Below, piece after piece: positions 18,036-27,914 of a DNA stretch of 64,000 nucleotides; the stretch's first letter is position 1; every line of letters begins with the position of its first letter. This stretch comes from an uncultured Collinsella sp. (lineage in GTDB: Bacteria; Actinomycetota; Coriobacteriia; Coriobacteriales; Coriobacteriaceae). Both the position numbers and the translations under genes were made by a program. The notes below the pieces were generated by a model that did no database searches, had not been told where the DNA came from, and saw nothing but the letters and a program-made list of their open reading frames with translations. The stretch lies in contig CABRYP010000001.1 in NCBI GenBank assembly GCA_902475245.1, positions 1 to 64,000 on the forward strand, given 5' to 3'.

Positions 18036-18458
18036 ATGGATCTGTTTCTTGAGACCCCGCGGCAACAAGCCGAGCGCATGTTGCGCCAGCAGCAACGGCT
18101 TATGGAGATGCAAATGCAAGGGGCGGCCGTCCAGCCTCCTGCGCAAAACGCCGCGTCCGCGGTATCGTCTGCGGGTGAGGCGGACCCAGGAGCCTATTCC
18201 GTACAGCAAGATTCATATGCGCAGGAGCTTGCGTTCGACAAGCGTCGTGCGCGTCGCCGTCGTTGGACCCAGCGCCTGCGTACGCTGGCGATGATCGTGC
18301 TGATTCCGTTGGGGCTCGCGGCAATCTTCTTGGCCTCATATGCCCTCACGTGCATTCTCAACGGCGCCTCGCCCAGTGAGGTACTTGAACACTTGGCAGC
18401 TCTCGGCCAGCGCCTGGGCGATGTCGCAACAACCATCCGCGCCGGCTGGGAGAGTTAG
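18036..18458 (+). CDS. Small single-pass membrane protein of unknown function
   Basis: A 140-residue protein I do not recognise. The N-terminal 60 residues are Gln- and Ala-rich, with a possible short coiled coil (residues 8-30). A basic patch follows (KRRARRRRW), then one hydrophobic helix (about 88-112) and a short polar tail. The basic patch before the helix suggests the N-terminus is cytoplasmic. A GAGGAGG ribosome binding site sits nine bases before the ATG and supports that it is translated. It precedes rmuC by 123 bases. Confidence 0.65.
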   Translation: MDLFLETPRQQAERMLRQQQRLMEMQMQGAAVQPPAQNAASAVSSAGEADPGAYSVQQDSYAQELAFDKRRARRRRWTQRLRTLAMIVLIPLGLAAIFLASYALTCILNGASPSEVLEHLAALGQRLGDVATTIRAGWES

Positions 18459-18581
18459 CGTTTTGATGCCTGTGGCCCAAAATCCATTTGCCCGATTGCC
18501 GTGGAGCGCCCGATGCGTGTGGCGGGGTAAGATTGATCGCGGTTTTGATTGATAGTCGATGAGGTTTGTTGGGCGGAGTCT

Positions 18582-19937
18582 ATGTCTGCTATTGATATCG
18601 TGCTTGTTGTGATCGCCTTGGTGGCGGTGGGGGTTGCTGTGGCTTGTGCCCTGCAGCTTAAGGGCCTTCGCGCCGAGCTGCGGGAGCGCGGCGATAGCGG
18701 GGCAGAGATGCTGGCTGCGCTCGAGCAGGCCAACAACGCGCTCGACACCCTCAACGTCGCGTTGGCAGAAACCCGCCGTACGGCAAATGCCATCGCGCAG
18801 CAGCAGACAACCGATGCCGCCGTGGAGCGGCAGCGCTACCTGACCATCGCGCGTGAGTTCTCGCAGGCCGGCGACCGCATGGATGACCTGCGTCGCGAGA
18901 CGGCCCAACAGCTCGGCGCCAACCGCGAGGGCATCGAGCACCGCCTGGACAAGGTGCGCGAGACGGTCGATGCCCAGCTGGGCGCCATCCGCAAGGACAA
19001 CAACGTGCAGCTCGATCAGATGCGCGCGACGGTGGACGAGAAACTCTCCCGTACGCTCAACGACCGCCTGTCTGCATCGTTTAAGCAGGTGAGCGACCAG
19101 CTCGAGGCCGTGTATAAGGGCCTGGGCGATATGCAATCTATCGCCACCGGCGTGGGCGACCTTAAGCGCGTGCTGGGCAACGTCAAGGCGCGTGGCATTT
19201 TGGGCGAGGTACAGCTGGGTGCAATCCTGGCGGACATCCTTACGCCCGACCAGTATCTGGAAAACGTCGCCACCAAGCCTGGCGCCTCGGAGCGCGTTGA
19301 GTTTGCCGTCAAGCTGCCGGTAGACGAGGGCGATTCCGTGCTGCTGCCGATTGACTCCAAATTCCCGGGCGACGCGTACGAGCATCTGCTCGACGCGCAA
19401 GAGTCGGGTGATGCCGAGGCGGTGGCCACCGCGCGCAAGACGCTCGACGCCATGGTGAAGCGCGAGGCCAAAGACATCTGCGAAAAGTATCTGAGCGTGC
19501 CCGCGACCACCAACTTTGGCATTATGTTCGTTCCGTTTGAGGGCCTGTATGCCGAGGTCGTCAGCCGCCCCGGGCTTATCGAGACCCTGGGCCGCGACTA
19601 TCACGTCAACGTTGCCGGCCCCAGCACCATGGCGGCCATCCTCAACAGCCTGCAGATGAGCTACCAGACGTTTAAGTTGCAAAAACGTACCGACGACGTG
19701 CTGCGCGTGCTTTCTGCCGTCAAGGCCGAGCTGCCGCGCTATCAGGCGGCGCTGCGCCGCGCCCAACAGCAGATCGAGACCGCAGGAAAGACGGTCGAGG
19801 GCATCATCACCACGCGCACCAACGTTATGGAGCGCAAGCTCAAGGATATCGACGCCCTGGAAGATGCGCGGGAGGCCGACGAGATCTTGGGACTCACGCC
19901 CGCGGACCATCTCACAGGCCAAGAAGACGAGGACTAA
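18582..19937 (+). CDS. rmuC: RmuC family DNA recombination protein
   Basis: A 451-residue protein with an N-terminal membrane anchor (about 6-26), a long coiled-coil region (about 30-190) and the conserved C-terminal RmuC domain (LGNVKARGILGEVQLG onwards, with IDSKFPGD). The domain belongs to the PD-(D/E)XK nuclease-like group. RmuC limits DNA inversions at short repeats in E. coli. That may be relevant here, given how many inverted repeats this genome carries. The ATG at 18582 follows GGGCGGAG. Confidence 0.9.
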   Translation: MSAIDIVLVVIALVAVGVAVACALQLKGLRAELRERGDSGAEMLAALEQANNALDTLNVALAETRRTANAIAQQQTTDAAVERQRYLTIAREFSQAGDRMDDLRRETAQQLGANREGIEHRLDKVRETVDAQLGAIRKDNNVQLDQMRATVDEKLSRTLNDRLSASFKQVSDQLEAVYKGLGDMQSIATGVGDLKRVLGNVKARGILGEVQLGAILADILTPDQYLENVATKPGASERVEFAVKLPVDEGDSVLLPIDSKFPGDAYEHLLDAQESGDAEAVATARKTLDAMVKREAKDICEKYLSVPATTNFGIMFVPFEGLYAEVVSRPGLIETLGRDYHVNVAGPSTMAAILNSLQMSYQTFKLQKRTDDVLRVLSAVKAELPRYQAALRRAQQQIETAGKTVEGIITTRTNVMERKLKDIDALEDAREADEILGLTPADHLTGQEDED

Positions 19938-20061
19938 TTGTAACAAGACGGTGGGGCGCCGGCGCAAGCACGGCGCGGGCGCTTTTCGCATCGTGCTTGC
20001 CTGAAGTGCGCTTTAGTGTGCAACAATGGCGTTTCTCCCTATCAGACACGAAAGGAAGCCC

Positions 20062-21864
20062 ATGTCTCAGAGAAGCACCAGTCCGCTCAAACGCTCCACC
20101 GTGCGCCGCACGCTGCAGCGTTTTTGGGACGTCACGCGCACGCAGCCGCTGATTGTCTTTCTCTCGGTGTTCTCGTCGGCGGGCTACATCTTTTTGCTCA
20201 CGTTTGCCAACACCTACGTGATGGCCCTCATCGTCGACCGTGTCCAAGCGGGTCCCGTGGCGGGCGACCAAGTATTCGAGGTCTTTGGCCCCTACATTCT
20301 GGCACTCGTGCTCGTTAACCTAGTGGGCCAAATCCTCTCCAAGCTGCAGGACTACACCGTCTACAAGCTCGAGATTGCGGGGAACTACCACCTGGCGCGC
20401 CTGTGCTTTGACACGCTCTCCAATCAATCCATGACATTCCACACCAGTCGCTTTGGCGGATCGCTTGTGAGTCAGACGAGTCGTTTTATGAGCGGCTATA
20501 CGGGGCTGGTAGACGTGACGGTGTATTCGCTCATTCCCACCATCACCTCGGTTGTCTGCACGGTGGCGGCGCTCGCTCCGGTGGTGCCGACGTTTACCGT
20601 GATTTTGGTGGGTATCATGGTCGTCTACATTGCGTTTGTCTGGCTTATGTATAAGCGCATCATGCCGCTTTCGGCCGCGACGTCCGCCGCGCAGAACAAG
20701 CTGTCGGGCGTGCTGTCCGACGCGGTCACGAATATCCTGGCCGTCAAGACCTGTGGGCGCGAGGACTTTGAGCGCGATCTGTTCGATACCGCCGACCGCG
20801 CCGCGCGCGATGCCGAGACGGTTTCGATGCACGCCATGATGCAGCGCAACTTTACGACCTCGGGCCTTATCGTCATCACCATGGCCGTGGTGAGCGTGTT
20901 CGTCGCGGGCGGCAACGCGTGGTTTGGCATCTCTGCCGGCGCGCTCGTCATGATCTTTACCTATACGTACAACCTCACCATGCGTCTGAACTACGTAAGC
21001 TCCATGATGCAGCGCATTAACCGCGCACTGGGCGATGCGGCCGAGATGACGCGCGTGCTGGACGAGCCGCGTCTGGTGGCAGACGACGAGAACGCTCCCG
21101 AGCTTAAAGTGACCGAAGGTGCGATTGATTTTGAGCACTTGAGCTTTGCATACCGTGACGCCGCGGCGGGCGAGAGCGTGTTCGACGACCTGACGCTCCA
21201 TGTGGCAGCGGGTCAGCGCGTGGGCCTGGTGGGCAAATCGGGCTCGGGCAAGACGACGCTCACCAAGCTGTTGCTGCGCCTGGACGACGTACAGGGCGGC
21301 CGCGTGCTCGTGGACGGTCAGGACGTCTCGCGCTGTACGCAGCAGAGTCTGCGCCGCCAGGTTGCCTACGTGCCGCAGGAGGCGCTGCTGTTCCATCGCA
21401 CCATTCGCGAGAATATCGCCTACGGACGCCCCGACGCCACCGACGAGCAGATCCGCGAGGCCGCGCGCCTGGCTAATGCGACTGAGTTTATCGACCGCCT
21501 GCCCCGTGGCTTTGACACCATGGTGGGCGAGCGCGGCGTTAAGCTTTCGGGCGGCCAGCGTCAGCGCGTGGCCATCGCCCGCGCTATCCTGACCGACGCG
21601 CCGATCCTGGTGCTCGACGAGGCGACGTCTGCCCTCGACAGCGAGTCCGAGGCGCTGGTGCAGGAGGCGCTCGAGAACCTGATGCGCGGTCGCACCTCCA
21701 TTGTGGTGGCGCATCGCCTGTCCACCGTGGCGGCGCTCGATCGCATCGTGGTGCTGGCGGACGGCGAGATTGTCGAGGACGGTACGCATGCGCAGCTTGT
21801 CGAGGCGGGCGGCGAGTATGCGAGCCTGTGGGGCCGCCAGACCGGCGCATTTTTGGAGGCTTAA
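20062..21864 (+). CDS. ABC exporter, fused permease and ATPase
   Basis: A 600-residue half-transporter of the MsbA/lipid-drug export type. The N-terminal six-helix membrane domain (about 30-330) is followed by an ATPase with Walker A (GKSGSGKTT), signature (LSGGQRQRVAIARA), Walker B (ILVLDEATS) and H loop (AHRLSTV). All catalytic elements are present, so it should work as a homodimer; no partner gene is adjacent. The ATG at 20062 follows AAAGGAAG. The substrate is unknown, with drugs, lipids or peptides possible. Confidence 0.9.
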   Translation: MSQRSTSPLKRSTVRRTLQRFWDVTRTQPLIVFLSVFSSAGYIFLLTFANTYVMALIVDRVQAGPVAGDQVFEVFGPYILALVLVNLVGQILSKLQDYTVYKLEIAGNYHLARLCFDTLSNQSMTFHTSRFGGSLVSQTSRFMSGYTGLVDVTVYSLIPTITSVVCTVAALAPVVPTFTVILVGIMVVYIAFVWLMYKRIMPLSAATSAAQNKLSGVLSDAVTNILAVKTCGREDFERDLFDTADRAARDAETVSMHAMMQRNFTTSGLIVITMAVVSVFVAGGNAWFGISAGALVMIFTYTYNLTMRLNYVSSMMQRINRALGDAAEMTRVLDEPRLVADDENAPELKVTEGAIDFEHLSFAYRDAAAGESVFDDLTLHVAAGQRVGLVGKSGSGKTTLTKLLLRLDDVQGGRVLVDGQDVSRCTQQSLRRQVAYVPQEALLFHRTIRENIAYGRPDATDEQIREAARLANATEFIDRLPRGFDTMVGERGVKLSGGQRQRVAIARAILTDAPILVLDEATSALDSESEALVQEALENLMRGRTSIVVAHRLSTVAALDRIVVLADGEIVEDGTHAQLVEAGGEYASLWGRQTGAFLEA

Positions 21865-21927
21865 GGCCCCCGTACGTGGGACAATCGTTTCCGTGAAGTT
21901 ATGTTTCTGCCGAGCCGAGGAGTCGTT

Positions 21928-22590
21928 ATGCCACGCGAGACCAATGCCGCCAAACGCGAGCGCGCCGTTGAGGTGTGCGAGCGCCTCAACCGTCGCTATG
22001 GCCCGGTTGAGTGCTTTTTGGACCACGAGAATCCCTTTAGGCTGCTCATCGCGGTGCTGCTCTCGGCGCAGACGACCGATGCACAGGTCAACAAGGTGAC
22101 GCCGCGGCTGTTTGCCCAGTGGCCCACGCCCGAGGCCATGGCGGGGGCGAGCGTGGCCGATGTGGCCGACACCATTAAGTCACTCGGCTTTTATAAGAGC
22201 AAGGCCAAGCACGCCGTGGAGGCCGCGCAGATGATCGTTGCCGATTACGGCGGCGAGGTACCGGCCGACATGAAGGAGCTCGTCAAGCTGCCGGGTGTTG
22301 GCCGCAAGACGGCGAACATCGTGCTCAACGTGGGGTTTGGCATTGTCGAGGGCATCGCGGTCGATACGCACGTCAACCGCATCGCGCACCGCCTGATGCT
22401 GAGCCCCAAGACGCATGCCAAAGAGCCGCTCAAGACCGAGCAAGATCTGCTCAAGATTTTGCCGCACGAGTATTGGGAGTCGGTCAACCACCAGTGGATC
22501 ACCTTTGGCCGCGAGATCTGCGACGCTCGCAAACCTAAGTGCGACGAGTGCCCGCTGGCAGACCTTTGCCCCAGCGTACGGGTGAGCTAG
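21928..22590 (+). CDS. nth: Endonuclease III
   Basis: A 220-residue bifunctional glycosylase/AP lyase that removes oxidised pyrimidines. It shows the HhH motif LPGVGRKTA with the catalytic Lys, the catalytic Asp in AVDTHVNR, and an intact Cys-X6-Cys-X2-Cys-X5-Cys iron-sulfur cluster at the C-terminus (CDARKPKCDECPLADLC). This contrasts with the MutY-like protein at 16036, which has lost both the Asp and the cluster. The ATG at 21928 is preceded by CGAGGAG; an ATG at 21901 has no site. Confidence 0.95.
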   Translation: MPRETNAAKRERAVEVCERLNRRYGPVECFLDHENPFRLLIAVLLSAQTTDAQVNKVTPRLFAQWPTPEAMAGASVADVADTIKSLGFYKSKAKHAVEAAQMIVADYGGEVPADMKELVKLPGVGRKTANIVLNVGFGIVEGIAVDTHVNRIAHRLMLSPKTHAKEPLKTEQDLLKILPHEYWESVNHQWITFGREICDARKPKCDECPLADLCPSVRVS

Positions 22591-22667
22591 GTTACAAGGG
22601 CAGGCCGCCACTCTTGCGTATCTCCGGGCGGTACAAATCGGGACGCGGCCGGTGACCACGGCGCTCG

Positions 22668-23825
22668 CTATGACTCCCGAAGCAAGAACTCTTCTGCCGG
22701 CACAACCGATGCCCCCTCGGTATCGTAGCGCTCGGAGCCGTGATATACGACGGCTCGGTCCTTTGCGGGAATGCCAAGTTCGGAACCAACAGAGCGTAGG
22801 TGTCGAGCGAATGTGTCGCGGTAGGTAGCGCCCGATTTGATTTCGAACGCCTGTGGGCGAGCCGGCTCTGTTAGATCGATAAGGTCGATCTCTCGTTTGC
22901 TGTCGTCGCGATAAAAGGCAAGCGTGGGCTCGAGGCCTCTGTTGAGGTATGCCTTCTGGCGTTCCGAGACAACGAGGTTTTCGAATATTTCCCCGCTTAG
23001 GGGGTGGTTCATGAGACTGCGCTCGTCTTGAATGCCAAGCAGATGGCAAAGTAGTCCCGTGTCGTAGAAGTACAATTTTGGCGCTTTGGTAAGCCGCTTG
23101 CGCATGTTTCCAGCATATGGTTGAAGCAGGAACACCAAATAGCTTGATTGCAGGATCGAAAGCCACGAGCTGATCGTCGCCGTGGCGACTCCCACATCAG
23201 CGGCGAGTCTTGATAGGTTGAGCAGCCCTCCCACGCAAGCCGCGCACAGCCCGATCATTTTTCTAAAGGAGCTCAGGTTGCGCACGTCGAGAAGGCCGCC
23301 CGCGTCGCGTTCCACATAGGTCATAAGGTAATTTTGGTAGAACATATCGGTGGGGATGCCCGCATCGTATATGCGCGGGTATCCCCCGCGAATCAGGTAG
23401 GTGTCAAGCGAGATTTGCGTGTCGCTGAGCTCCTGGTAGGAGAGAGGCAGGAGTTTGAGCATGCCGACGCGCCCGGCAAGCGATTGCTGGATGTTGTGCA
23501 TGAGCAAAAAGTTTTGCGAGCCGGACAATACATACTGGCCGGTCTTTCCGCGTTCGTCGGAGGCGACCTGAATCATGCTGAACAGCTCCGGTGCATATTG
23601 GGCCTCGTCGATGATCAGATGATCGGGGCGCCTGCTGATAAAGCCGACGGGGTCATCGAGTGCGGCGCGACGGACTTCCGGGTTCTCGAGGTTGAGATAT
23701 TCATATTCAGGAAAAACGGCCTTGATGAGAGTTGACTTGCCGCTTTGGCGTGGCCCCGTAAGCGAGACGACGGGAAACCATTCTGACATGTCGCGTAGCT
23801 TCTGGGCCATGGTTCGCTCAATCAT
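22668..23825 (-). CDS. AAA-family ATPase with DUF4143 domain
   Basis: A 385-residue protein. It has an N-terminal AAA_14 ATPase (Walker A GPRQSGKST near 24-32, Walker B LIIDEAQ near 90) and a C-terminal DUF4143 region with a winged-helix-like part and a restriction-nuclease-like core (KREIDLI, FEIKSGATY). Such proteins are widespread in gut bacteria as single accessory genes of unknown role, often variably present between strains. It converges with nth and has a long AT-rich upstream region with tandem repeats that is unlike the surrounding DNA. Confidence 0.85.
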   Translation of the reverse strand: MIERTMAQKLRDMSEWFPVVSLTGPRQSGKSTLIKAVFPEYEYLNLENPEVRRAALDDPVGFISRRPDHLIIDEAQYAPELFSMIQVASDERGKTGQYVLSGSQNFLLMHNIQQSLAGRVGMLKLLPLSYQELSDTQISLDTYLIRGGYPRIYDAGIPTDMFYQNYLMTYVERDAGGLLDVRNLSSFRKMIGLCAACVGGLLNLSRLAADVGVATATISSWLSILQSSYLVFLLQPYAGNMRKRLTKAPKLYFYDTGLLCHLLGIQDERSLMNHPLSGEIFENLVVSERQKAYLNRGLEPTLAFYRDDSKREIDLIDLTEPARPQAFEIKSGATYRDTFARHLRSVGSELGIPAKDRAVVYHGSERYDTEGASVVPAEEFLLRES

Positions 23826-23960
23826 TTTTAACGCCCTTCGTGTCTAGCATCGCATGCTCGTAGGCATGCTTTTGGTTCGAAAGTCTCGTACCGAGTTTGT
23901 CGGTATCTGCCGGGTTGCGTGGCAGGTCTTTGGGATTTGCCACATCGGCAAGGCAAAAAA

Positions 23961-24029
23961 CCATAATTACTAACTAGAAGTTACCACAACTGTAAAGTAG
24001 GAATTGCCATAATTGCAAAGTAATACAGG
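23961..24029 (-). repeat. Three 23-base imperfect tandem repeats upstream of the DUF4143 gene
   Basis: CCATAATTACTAACTA (23961), CCACAACTGTAAAGTA (23984) and CCATAATTGCAAAGTA (24007) recur at exactly 23-base steps. The AT content is far above that of the neighbourhood. The array lies 135 bases upstream of the ATPase start and could be an operator or protein-binding array. The rest of the gap between the divergent ATPase and mfd genes (23826-24225) shows nothing else clear except the hairpin before mfd. Confidence 0.6.
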
Positions 24030-24172
24030 TAGAAGCTGGTAATTGGTGTTATCCGATCAGGCTGTTTTGTGCCGAGGGCGTTCAGGCATGCGCGTTTTGG
24101 GGTAGCTGTTTGGCGTGCGCTGGCGTGTCCATCTCATGCGCTACCATGACAGGCAATGAAATCCGCCGCATA

Positions 24173-24200
24173 CCCGCCGAGCTTGCCCCGGCGGGCTTTT
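24173..24200 (+). terminator. Terminator-like hairpin ahead of mfd
   Basis: CCCGCC (24173-24178) pairs with GGCGGG (24190-24195), followed by CTTTT. It lies 25 bases before the mfd start. There is no upstream gene on this strand to terminate, so it may be a leader attenuator. Confidence 0.4.
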
Positions 24201-24225
24201 GGCGTTGCAATGCCGGAGGAACAGC

Positions 24226-27200
24226 ATGCTCATTCACCGTATAGCCGCGCAGCTCTACACTGCCGAGGCACTGCAGACCGTCGAGGCCGGACTCGATGCT
24301 GGCGAGGACGTGACGCTGGCTGTGTCGCAGTCGGGCCGCACGCTTATGGCGGCCGCCCAGTTTGCGCGTCGTCCGCGCCCGACGGTCTATATCGTGAGTG
24401 GCGAGGATGCGGCTGATCGCGCCGCGCGTAGCCTTGCCGCCTACGTGGGCCTGGCACACGTGTGCCGCTTTCCCGAGCGCAAGGACTATCCGTGGCGCGA
24501 ACAGGCGCCCGACGACGCCGTGGTGGCGCAGCGCTGCGAGGCTCTGGGGCGCATCGTGCGCGGGGACAACTGCATCATGGTTGCCTCGGCCCGCGCGCTG
24601 CTGCGCTGCGTGCCGCCGGTCGAGAGCCACTACTGGGAGTCCACGACCTTTGCGGTGGGCGAGGAGATTCCCTTTGACGAGGTGCCGCATCGCCTGGTGG
24701 GTATGGGCTACACCAATGCCGGCGCCGCCGACGCGCCCGGCTTGTTCCGCGTGCACGGCGACACCGTCGAGGTGTTCCCCGCACAAGAGAAAGCGCCCGT
24801 GCGCATTGAGTTCTTTGGCGACGAGATTGACCGCATCCGCCGCATGGTGAGCTCAACGGGGCAGACCATCGGCAACGAGGACAGTATCGAGATTTTCCCC
24901 TGCCGTGAGCTGGCGCTTACCGACGATGCCGTCCACAACATGCACGTGGCGCTCTATCGCGCCAGCCAGGACGACAGCAAACTGGCGGCGCTGCTCGAGA
25001 TGGTGGATGCGCGTATCGTCACGCCCGAGCTCGACCGCTTTTTGCCGGTGATGTACGGCCAGACCGTAAGCCCGCTGGCGCACGTGAGCGGCAAGGCGCT
25101 CGTGGTTCTATCCGAGCCGCGCTCGCTGTTCGACGACTGCCTGCGTGCCTACGAGGATATCGAGGCCCGTGCCGGCGAGGCGGGGATTGACCGCCTGGAC
25201 GGTCTGTACGTGCGCGCTCAACAGCTCGATTTTGGTGCCCAGCAGCGCCTGAACTACGTAAGCCTCATTCGTGCCGGCGGCGCGGTGACGGCCGAGCTCA
25301 AGATTGAGCAGCCTGCCATCGCAGGCTCGGACAACCGTTTTATGACGCGCATCCAGGAGGTCGTGGGCAAGCGCTATGCCTGCGTGTTTGCCATTCCCGA
25401 CCGCGGCGCGCGTGAGTCGATGGAGCTCACCTTTGGCGACGAGGGCATTACCTTTGAGGAATCGCTGACCGCGGCGCCCGAAAATGCCGGCGCTATCGGC
25501 GACCGCGTGCGCGTGGCAGCGGCGGATTCCGCCGACCGTGCCGCACGCCAGGAGGCCCACGCTTCCATTCGCGAGCGTAAGGCCGACGCACTCAACGCCC
25601 GCTCGCTCGAGGCGGGCGCGGCCCAGGCTGCCGCCGGTGCCGCCGTGCCCACCATCTCGCGCGGGCGCGTGACCTTTGTCGATGCCGCCCTGCCGCAGGG
25701 CGTGGTGGTGCCCGATGCCAACCTGGCCGTGTTCTCGATCGCCGACCTCAACGCCCGTATGGATGCCAACCGCGCGCGCAGCCGCCGCAAGGTGGACATT
25801 ACGCAGATCACCTTCCCGTTTAAGCCGGGCGACTACGTGGTGCACGCCACTCACGGCATCGCACTCTTTAGCGAGATTGCGCGTCAGGAAGTGGGCGGCA
25901 AAGAGCGCGACTACTTTTTGCTGGAATATGCCGACGGCGACAAGCTCTACGTGCCGCTCGAGCAGGTCGACCGCATCACGCGCTATGTTGGCCCCGACGG
26001 CGACAAACCGCGCCTGACCAGGCTCAACACAGCCGACTGGACGCGCGCCACCAACAAGGCGCGCAAGAACGCCAAAAAGCTGGCGTTTGACCTGGTCGAC
26101 CTGTATACGCGCCGCTCATCAATCGCGGGTATCGCCTGCCCGCCTGACACGCCCGAGCAGATCGAGATGGAGGAGAGCTTTCCTTACGACGAGACGCGCG
26201 ACCAGCTGGAGGCCATCGCCGACATTAAGGCCGATATGGAGGCGCCCAAGCCCATGGACCGCCTGCTGTGCGGCGACGTGGGTTTTGGCAAGACCGAGGT
26301 TGCCCTGCGCGCGGCGTTTAAGTGCGTGGACTCCGGCCGCCAAGTCATGGTGCTCTGCCCCACGACCATTCTGGCCCAGCAGCACTACGAGACGTTCTTT
26401 GAGCGCTTTGCCCCGTTTGGCCTCGAGGTCGAAGTGCTCAGCCGCTTCCGCACCCCGGCGCAGCAAAAGCGCGCGCTCAAGGCGTTTGCCGAGGGCACGA
26501 TCGACGTGCTCATCGGCACGCATCGTCTGCTTTCGGCCGACGTGAACCCCAAGAACCTGGGCCTGGTGATCATCGACGAGGAGCAGCGCTTTGGCGTGCA
26601 GCACAAGGAGCAGCTCAAGAACCTGCGCGAGCAGATTGACGTGCTCACGCTTTCGGCAACGCCTATTCCGCGAACCATGCAGATGGCCACGAGCGGCGTG
26701 CGCGACATGAGCCTGATCACGACGCCGCCGACTGGGCGTCGTCCCGTGATCGTGCACGTGGGGGAGTACGACCCCGATGTGGTGAGCGCGGCGATTCGCC
26801 TGGAGGTGGGCCGCGGCGGTCAGGTGTATTACGTGTCCAACCGCGTCAAGACCATCGACGACGCCGTGGCGCGCGTGCACGAGGCCGCGCCCGAGGCGCG
26901 CGTGGGCGTGGCGCACGGCAAGATGAGCCCGCGCGAGGTCGAGGACGTGATGATCGAGTTTGCGACCAAAAAGATCGACGTGCTCATCGCCACGACCATC
27001 GTGGAGAGCGGCATCGACAACGCGACCGCCAACACGCTGATCATCGAGGATTCGCAGCGTCTGGGCCTGGCGCAGCTCTACCAGCTCAAGGGCCGTGTGG
27101 GCCGTTCTTCCACGCAGGCCTACGCGTACTTTATGTTCCCGGGCGAGCTACCACTCACCGAGGAGGCGACAGCGCGCCTGACCGCACTTTCCGAGTTCCA

Positions 27201-27858
27201 GGACCTGGGCAGCGGCATGCGCATCGCCATGCGCGACCTGGAGATCCGTGGTGCCGGCTCGCTTATGGGCGCCGAGCAGCACGGCAACCTGTCGAGCGTG
27301 GGCTTTGACCTGTTTACGCAGATGCTGGGCCAGGCGGTAGCCGAGGCGCGCGGCGATGACGATGCCGGCGTGGAGGCGGCAAGCGTGGGCATTAACCTGC
27401 CGGCCGACTACTTCTTGTCCGAGGAGTACCTGCCGGCGGTGGATCAGCGCGTGCTCGTGTACCGCAGGCTCGCAGCGGCCGAGGACCTGGAGAGCATCGA
27501 TGAGGTGCAGGAAGAGACCGAGGCCGCGCATGGCGAGCTGCCGTTGGCAGGACTCAACCTGTTCAATCGCGCACGAATCCGCATTCGCGGCGAGCGCCTG
27601 GGGCTCGAGAGCGTCACGCTCAGCGGCGGTCGCATCACGTTTTTGGGCGTCGACGTGCCCAAGAAGGTGGCCTTTGAGCTAAAGACCCGCTATGGCGCGG
27701 TGAGCTTCCCCAAGAGCCGCAAACTGTCGGTGCCCTACAAGGCGGGCGCCGGCGCGGGCAGCGGCCTGGGTCGCGGTCTCGACGCCAACGACGGTACCGG
27801 CCCCGTGGCCGCGGCACTCATGCTGTTGCAGCAGTTGGGTGCGAGCGACGACGACTAA
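24226..27858 (+). CDS. mfd: Transcription-repair coupling factor Mfd
   Basis: A 1210-residue ATP-driven translocase that removes stalled RNA polymerase from lesions and recruits UvrA. Visible domains, in order, are the UvrB-like region (about 1-400), an RNA polymerase-interaction CarD-like domain (FKPGDYVVHATHGIALF, near 535-550), and the helicase core with Walker A (GDVGFGKTE), the DEEQ box (IDEEQRFGV) and motif VI (QLKGRVGRS). A C-terminal UvrA-binding TRCF domain follows. The length is normal. The ATG at 24226 follows CGGAGGA. The final 30 residues are Gly-rich and low complexity. Confidence 0.97.
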   Translation: MLIHRIAAQLYTAEALQTVEAGLDAGEDVTLAVSQSGRTLMAAAQFARRPRPTVYIVSGEDAADRAARSLAAYVGLAHVCRFPERKDYPWREQAPDDAVVAQRCEALGRIVRGDNCIMVASARALLRCVPPVESHYWESTTFAVGEEIPFDEVPHRLVGMGYTNAGAADAPGLFRVHGDTVEVFPAQEKAPVRIEFFGDEIDRIRRMVSSTGQTIGNEDSIEIFPCRELALTDDAVHNMHVALYRASQDDSKLAALLEMVDARIVTPELDRFLPVMYGQTVSPLAHVSGKALVVLSEPRSLFDDCLRAYEDIEARAGEAGIDRLDGLYVRAQQLDFGAQQRLNYVSLIRAGGAVTAELKIEQPAIAGSDNRFMTRIQEVVGKRYACVFAIPDRGARESMELTFGDEGITFEESLTAAPENAGAIGDRVRVAAADSADRAARQEAHASIRERKADALNARSLEAGAAQAAAGAAVPTISRGRVTFVDAALPQGVVVPDANLAVFSIADLNARMDANRARSRRKVDITQITFPFKPGDYVVHATHGIALFSEIARQEVGGKERDYFLLEYADGDKLYVPLEQVDRITRYVGPDGDKPRLTRLNTADWTRATNKARKNAKKLAFDLVDLYTRRSSIAGIACPPDTPEQIEMEESFPYDETRDQLEAIADIKADMEAPKPMDRLLCGDVGFGKTEVALRAAFKCVDSGRQVMVLCPTTILAQQHYETFFERFAPFGLEVEVLSRFRTPAQQKRALKAFAEGTIDVLIGTHRLLSADVNPKNLGLVIIDEEQRFGVQHKEQLKNLREQIDVLTLSATPIPRTMQMATSGVRDMSLITTPPTGRRPVIVHVGEYDPDVVSAAIRLEVGRGGQVYYVSNRVKTIDDAVARVHEAAPEARVGVAHGKMSPREVEDVMIEFATKKIDVLIATTIVESGIDNATANTLIIEDSQRLGLAQLYQLKGRVGRSSTQAYAYFMFPGELPLTEEATARLTALSEFQDLGSGMRIAMRDLEIRGAGSLMGAEQHGNLSSVGFDLFTQMLGQAVAEARGDDDAGVEAASVGINLPADYFLSEEYLPAVDQRVLVYRRLAAAEDLESIDEVQEETEAAHGELPLAGLNLFNRARIRIRGERLGLESVTLSGGRITFLGVDVPKKVAFELKTRYGAVSFPKSRKLSVPYKAGAGAGSGLGRGLDANDGTGPVAAALMLLQQLGASDDD

Positions 27859-27914
27859 CGGGTCGACGCTGCAAACGCCCCATTTGGGCACTCTGGTTCC
27901 ATCGAAAGGAAAGC

